Below, in pieces: positions 5,803-7,158 of a DNA stretch of 7,158 nucleotides. Below the pieces are notes generated by a model. It made no database searches. It was not told the DNA's origin and was given only the letters and a program-made list of their open reading frames with translations. The position numbers and the translations under genes were made by a program. Numbering within the stretch: the stretch's first letter is position 1; every line of letters begins with the position of its first letter. The DNA comes from Candidatus Methanomethylophilaceae archaeon (lineage in GTDB: Archaea > Thermoplasmatota > Thermoplasmata > Methanomassiliicoccales > Methanomethylophilaceae), in NCBI GenBank assembly GCA_017455785.1, contig JAFSYZ010000054.1:1-7158 (forward strand), read 5' to 3'.

Positions 5803-7158
5803 ATGATCTCCAGCCCTAGTATACCGGTTCCCGAGCTGTCCCTGTACGATGTATTGAAGAAGACGTCAAAAGAGAACGGTCAGAAGATCGCCTACGAGTT
5901 CCTCGGCTACGAATACACATACAACCAATTCGTATCACAGGTCGATGACCTGTCTCTGCGTCTGAAGAAACTCGGGGTCAAGATGGGTGACAAAGTGATC
6001 ATCTGTCTTCCCAACTGTCCGCAGGCATTCATATCGTTCTATGCCATCAGCAGGCTAGGTGCTGTATCCGTCATGGTCCATCCTTTGTCATCATCTAACG
6101 AAATAGAATTCTACGTCGAGGATTCCGGAAGCAAGGTGTGCATCACCATGGACATGTTCGCCAACAAGTTCCCCGAGATCGGGAAGACCTGTATGGAGAA
6201 ACTCATTGTCACGAGGATCACGGATACGTTCTCACCACTGAAAAGGTTCTTCGCCAAACTGTTCGTAAAAGAAGCGAAACCGGTGAAGGTCAACGACCCG
6301 AAAGCGACCATGTGGATGGACTTCATGAAGATGAACATCAGTGATGTCGACAAGAGCATGCCTCAGGTAAGTCCTGATGAACCGGCATCCATCCTGTACA
6401 CAGGAGGGACCACGGGAAGGAACAAGGGCGCCGTCCATTCCAGCAGGTCGTTCAATGTCACGGCCATGGGTATGATCGAGCTCTCAGGCATCCTGGGAGA
6501 AGGTGACACGATGCTCACACAGATGCCGATGTTCCACGGATTCGGACTGTGCACATGCGTCCACCTCCCTGTATGCATCGGGCTGAAATGCGTGATCATG
6601 CCCAACTTCACATTGGATTCACTATGCAAGACCATAGTCGACTATAAGGTCAACTTCATCGCCGGTGTGCCGTCGATGTACGAGAAGATGGTGGACAACG
6701 AATACCTGAAGAAAGCGGACCTTTCCTTCCTCAGAGGCATATTCTGCGGAGGGGACAGCATGTCCACCGAATCCAAAGCACGTTTCGATAACTTCATCGC
6801 AGAGCATGGATGCACCAGAAAGATCAGGATCGGTTTCGGATGTACGGAATGCCTGACAGCGACTGCTATCACTCCCAAATTCGAGGAGCGTCCGGGAAGC
6901 GTCGGCGTACCGATCCCCGGTATGATGTACAAGATCGTTCAGATAGACACCACGGATGAGGCTCCCGACGGAGAGTACGGTGAGATGTGTATCAGCGGCC
7001 CCGCCCTCATGATGGAGTATCTCAACAACAAGGAGGAGACGGAGAACACGCTCAGGGTCCATGAGGACGGAAGGACTTGGCTGCACACAGGTGACCTGGG
7101 ATGCATAAAGGACGGATTCATCTACTTCACCAACAGGATCAAGCGTATCATCATCACA
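5803..7158 (+). CDS. AMP-forming acyl-CoA ligase (ANL superfamily, FadD-like), 3' end outside the window
   Basis: An open frame of 452 codons runs without a stop to the right edge. The ATG at 5803 is the only plausible start: an in-frame TAA lies at 5776-5778, no other start codon intervenes, and GAGGAT (5792-5797) lies 5 bases upstream. ANL enzymes activate a carboxylic acid with ATP to an acyl-adenylate, then transfer it to CoA. Motif A3, Y-T-G-G-T-T-G-R-N-K-G (199-209), has the G-G-T-T-G form common in FadD-like fatty acid ligases. Motif A5 is G-F-G-C-T-E (344-349), A7 is H-T-G-D-L (428-432, with ribose-binding Asp431), and the hinge motif begins at R-I-K-R (445-448). Only the mobile C-terminal domain of about 100 residues, with its catalytic lysine, is missing. 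The divergent neighbour is a 2-oxoacid:ferredoxin oxidoreductase operon, so a branched-chain or aryl acid substrate is a reasonable guess. Chain length cannot be read from the sequence. Confidence 0.88.
   Translation, partial: MISSPSIPVPELSLYDVLKKTSKENGQKIAYEFLGYEYTYNQFVSQVDDLSLRLKKLGVKMGDKVIICLPNCPQAFISFYAISRLGAVSVMVHPLSSSNEIEFYVEDSGSKVCITMDMFANKFPEIGKTCMEKLIVTRITDTFSPLKRFFAKLFVKEAKPVKVNDPKATMWMDFMKMNISDVDKSMPQVSPDEPASILYTGGTTGRNKGAVHSSRSFNVTAMGMIELSGILGEGDTMLTQMPMFHGFGLCTCVHLPVCIGLKCVIMPNFTLDSLCKTIVDYKVNFIAGVPSMYEKMVDNEYLKKADLSFLRGIFCGGDSMSTESKARFDNFIAEHGCTRKIRIGFGCTECLTATAITPKFEERPGSVGVPIPGMMYKIVQIDTTDEAPDGEYGEMCISGPALMMEYLNNKEETENTLRVHEDGRTWLHTGDLGCIKDGFIYFTNRIKRIIIT

Noticed and set aside
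6622..7086. Open frame of 154 codons on the minus strand within the acyl-CoA ligase gene
   Set aside because: The plus strand carries the A5 and A7 motifs of the ligase across this stretch; the antisense translation shows no family pattern.

Overview
The window looks like chromosomal DNA from an archaeon, most likely Thermoplasmatota and possibly a Methanomassiliicoccales-type host-associated methanogen. The archaeal clues are a separate glutaminase subunit of GMP synthase, a multi-subunit 2-oxoacid:ferredoxin oxidoreductase of the VOR type, frequent AGG/AGA arginine and ATA isoleucine codons, Shine-Dalgarno sites inside operons, and a probable leaderless promoter. The order-level assignment is an impression; no rRNA or methanogenesis gene is present to fix it.

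Layout. (1) Positions 1-1133, plus strand: the 3' end of a UbiA-family prenyltransferase, then a complete UbiE/MenG-type methyltransferase 9 bases downstream. This is a two-gene isoprenoid-lipid or quinone-type unit. (2) Positions 1127-1699, minus strand: guaAA, tail-to-tail with the methyltransferase and overlapping it by 7 bases. (3) Positions 1782-5567, minus strand: a tight four-gene operon, transcribed from the right as [ketopantoate-reductase-like + 2x(4Fe-4S) ferredoxin fusion] - alpha - beta - gamma of a 2-oxoacid (probably 2-oxoisovalerate/branched-chain) ferredoxin oxidoreductase. (4) Positions 5568-5802: a 235-base divergent control region with two adjacent inverted repeats and TATA-like boxes. 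(5) Positions 5803-7158, plus strand: a FadD-like AMP-forming acyl-CoA ligase that runs off the right edge.

The most unusual element is the first gene of the oxidoreductase operon. The expected small delta (ferredoxin) subunit is present, but its N terminus is a full-length ketopantoate reductase-like enzyme. A VOR interconverts 2-oxoisovalerate and isobutyryl-CoA. 2-Oxoisovalerate is also the precursor of ketopantoate, which ketopantoate reductase reduces on the way to CoA, and CoA is itself a VOR substrate. The fusion therefore physically links a 2-oxoacid reductase with a 2-oxoacid oxidoreductase. With the divergent acyl-CoA ligase, the cluster can be read as a module for activating branched-chain or aryl acids, carboxylating them reductively to 2-oxoacids (or the reverse), and feeding or draining the pantoate/CoA branch. 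That reading is inference from domain content and gene order.

No tRNA, rRNA, CRISPR array, insertion sequence or phage gene was seen. There is no gene-free stretch longer than 235 bases.
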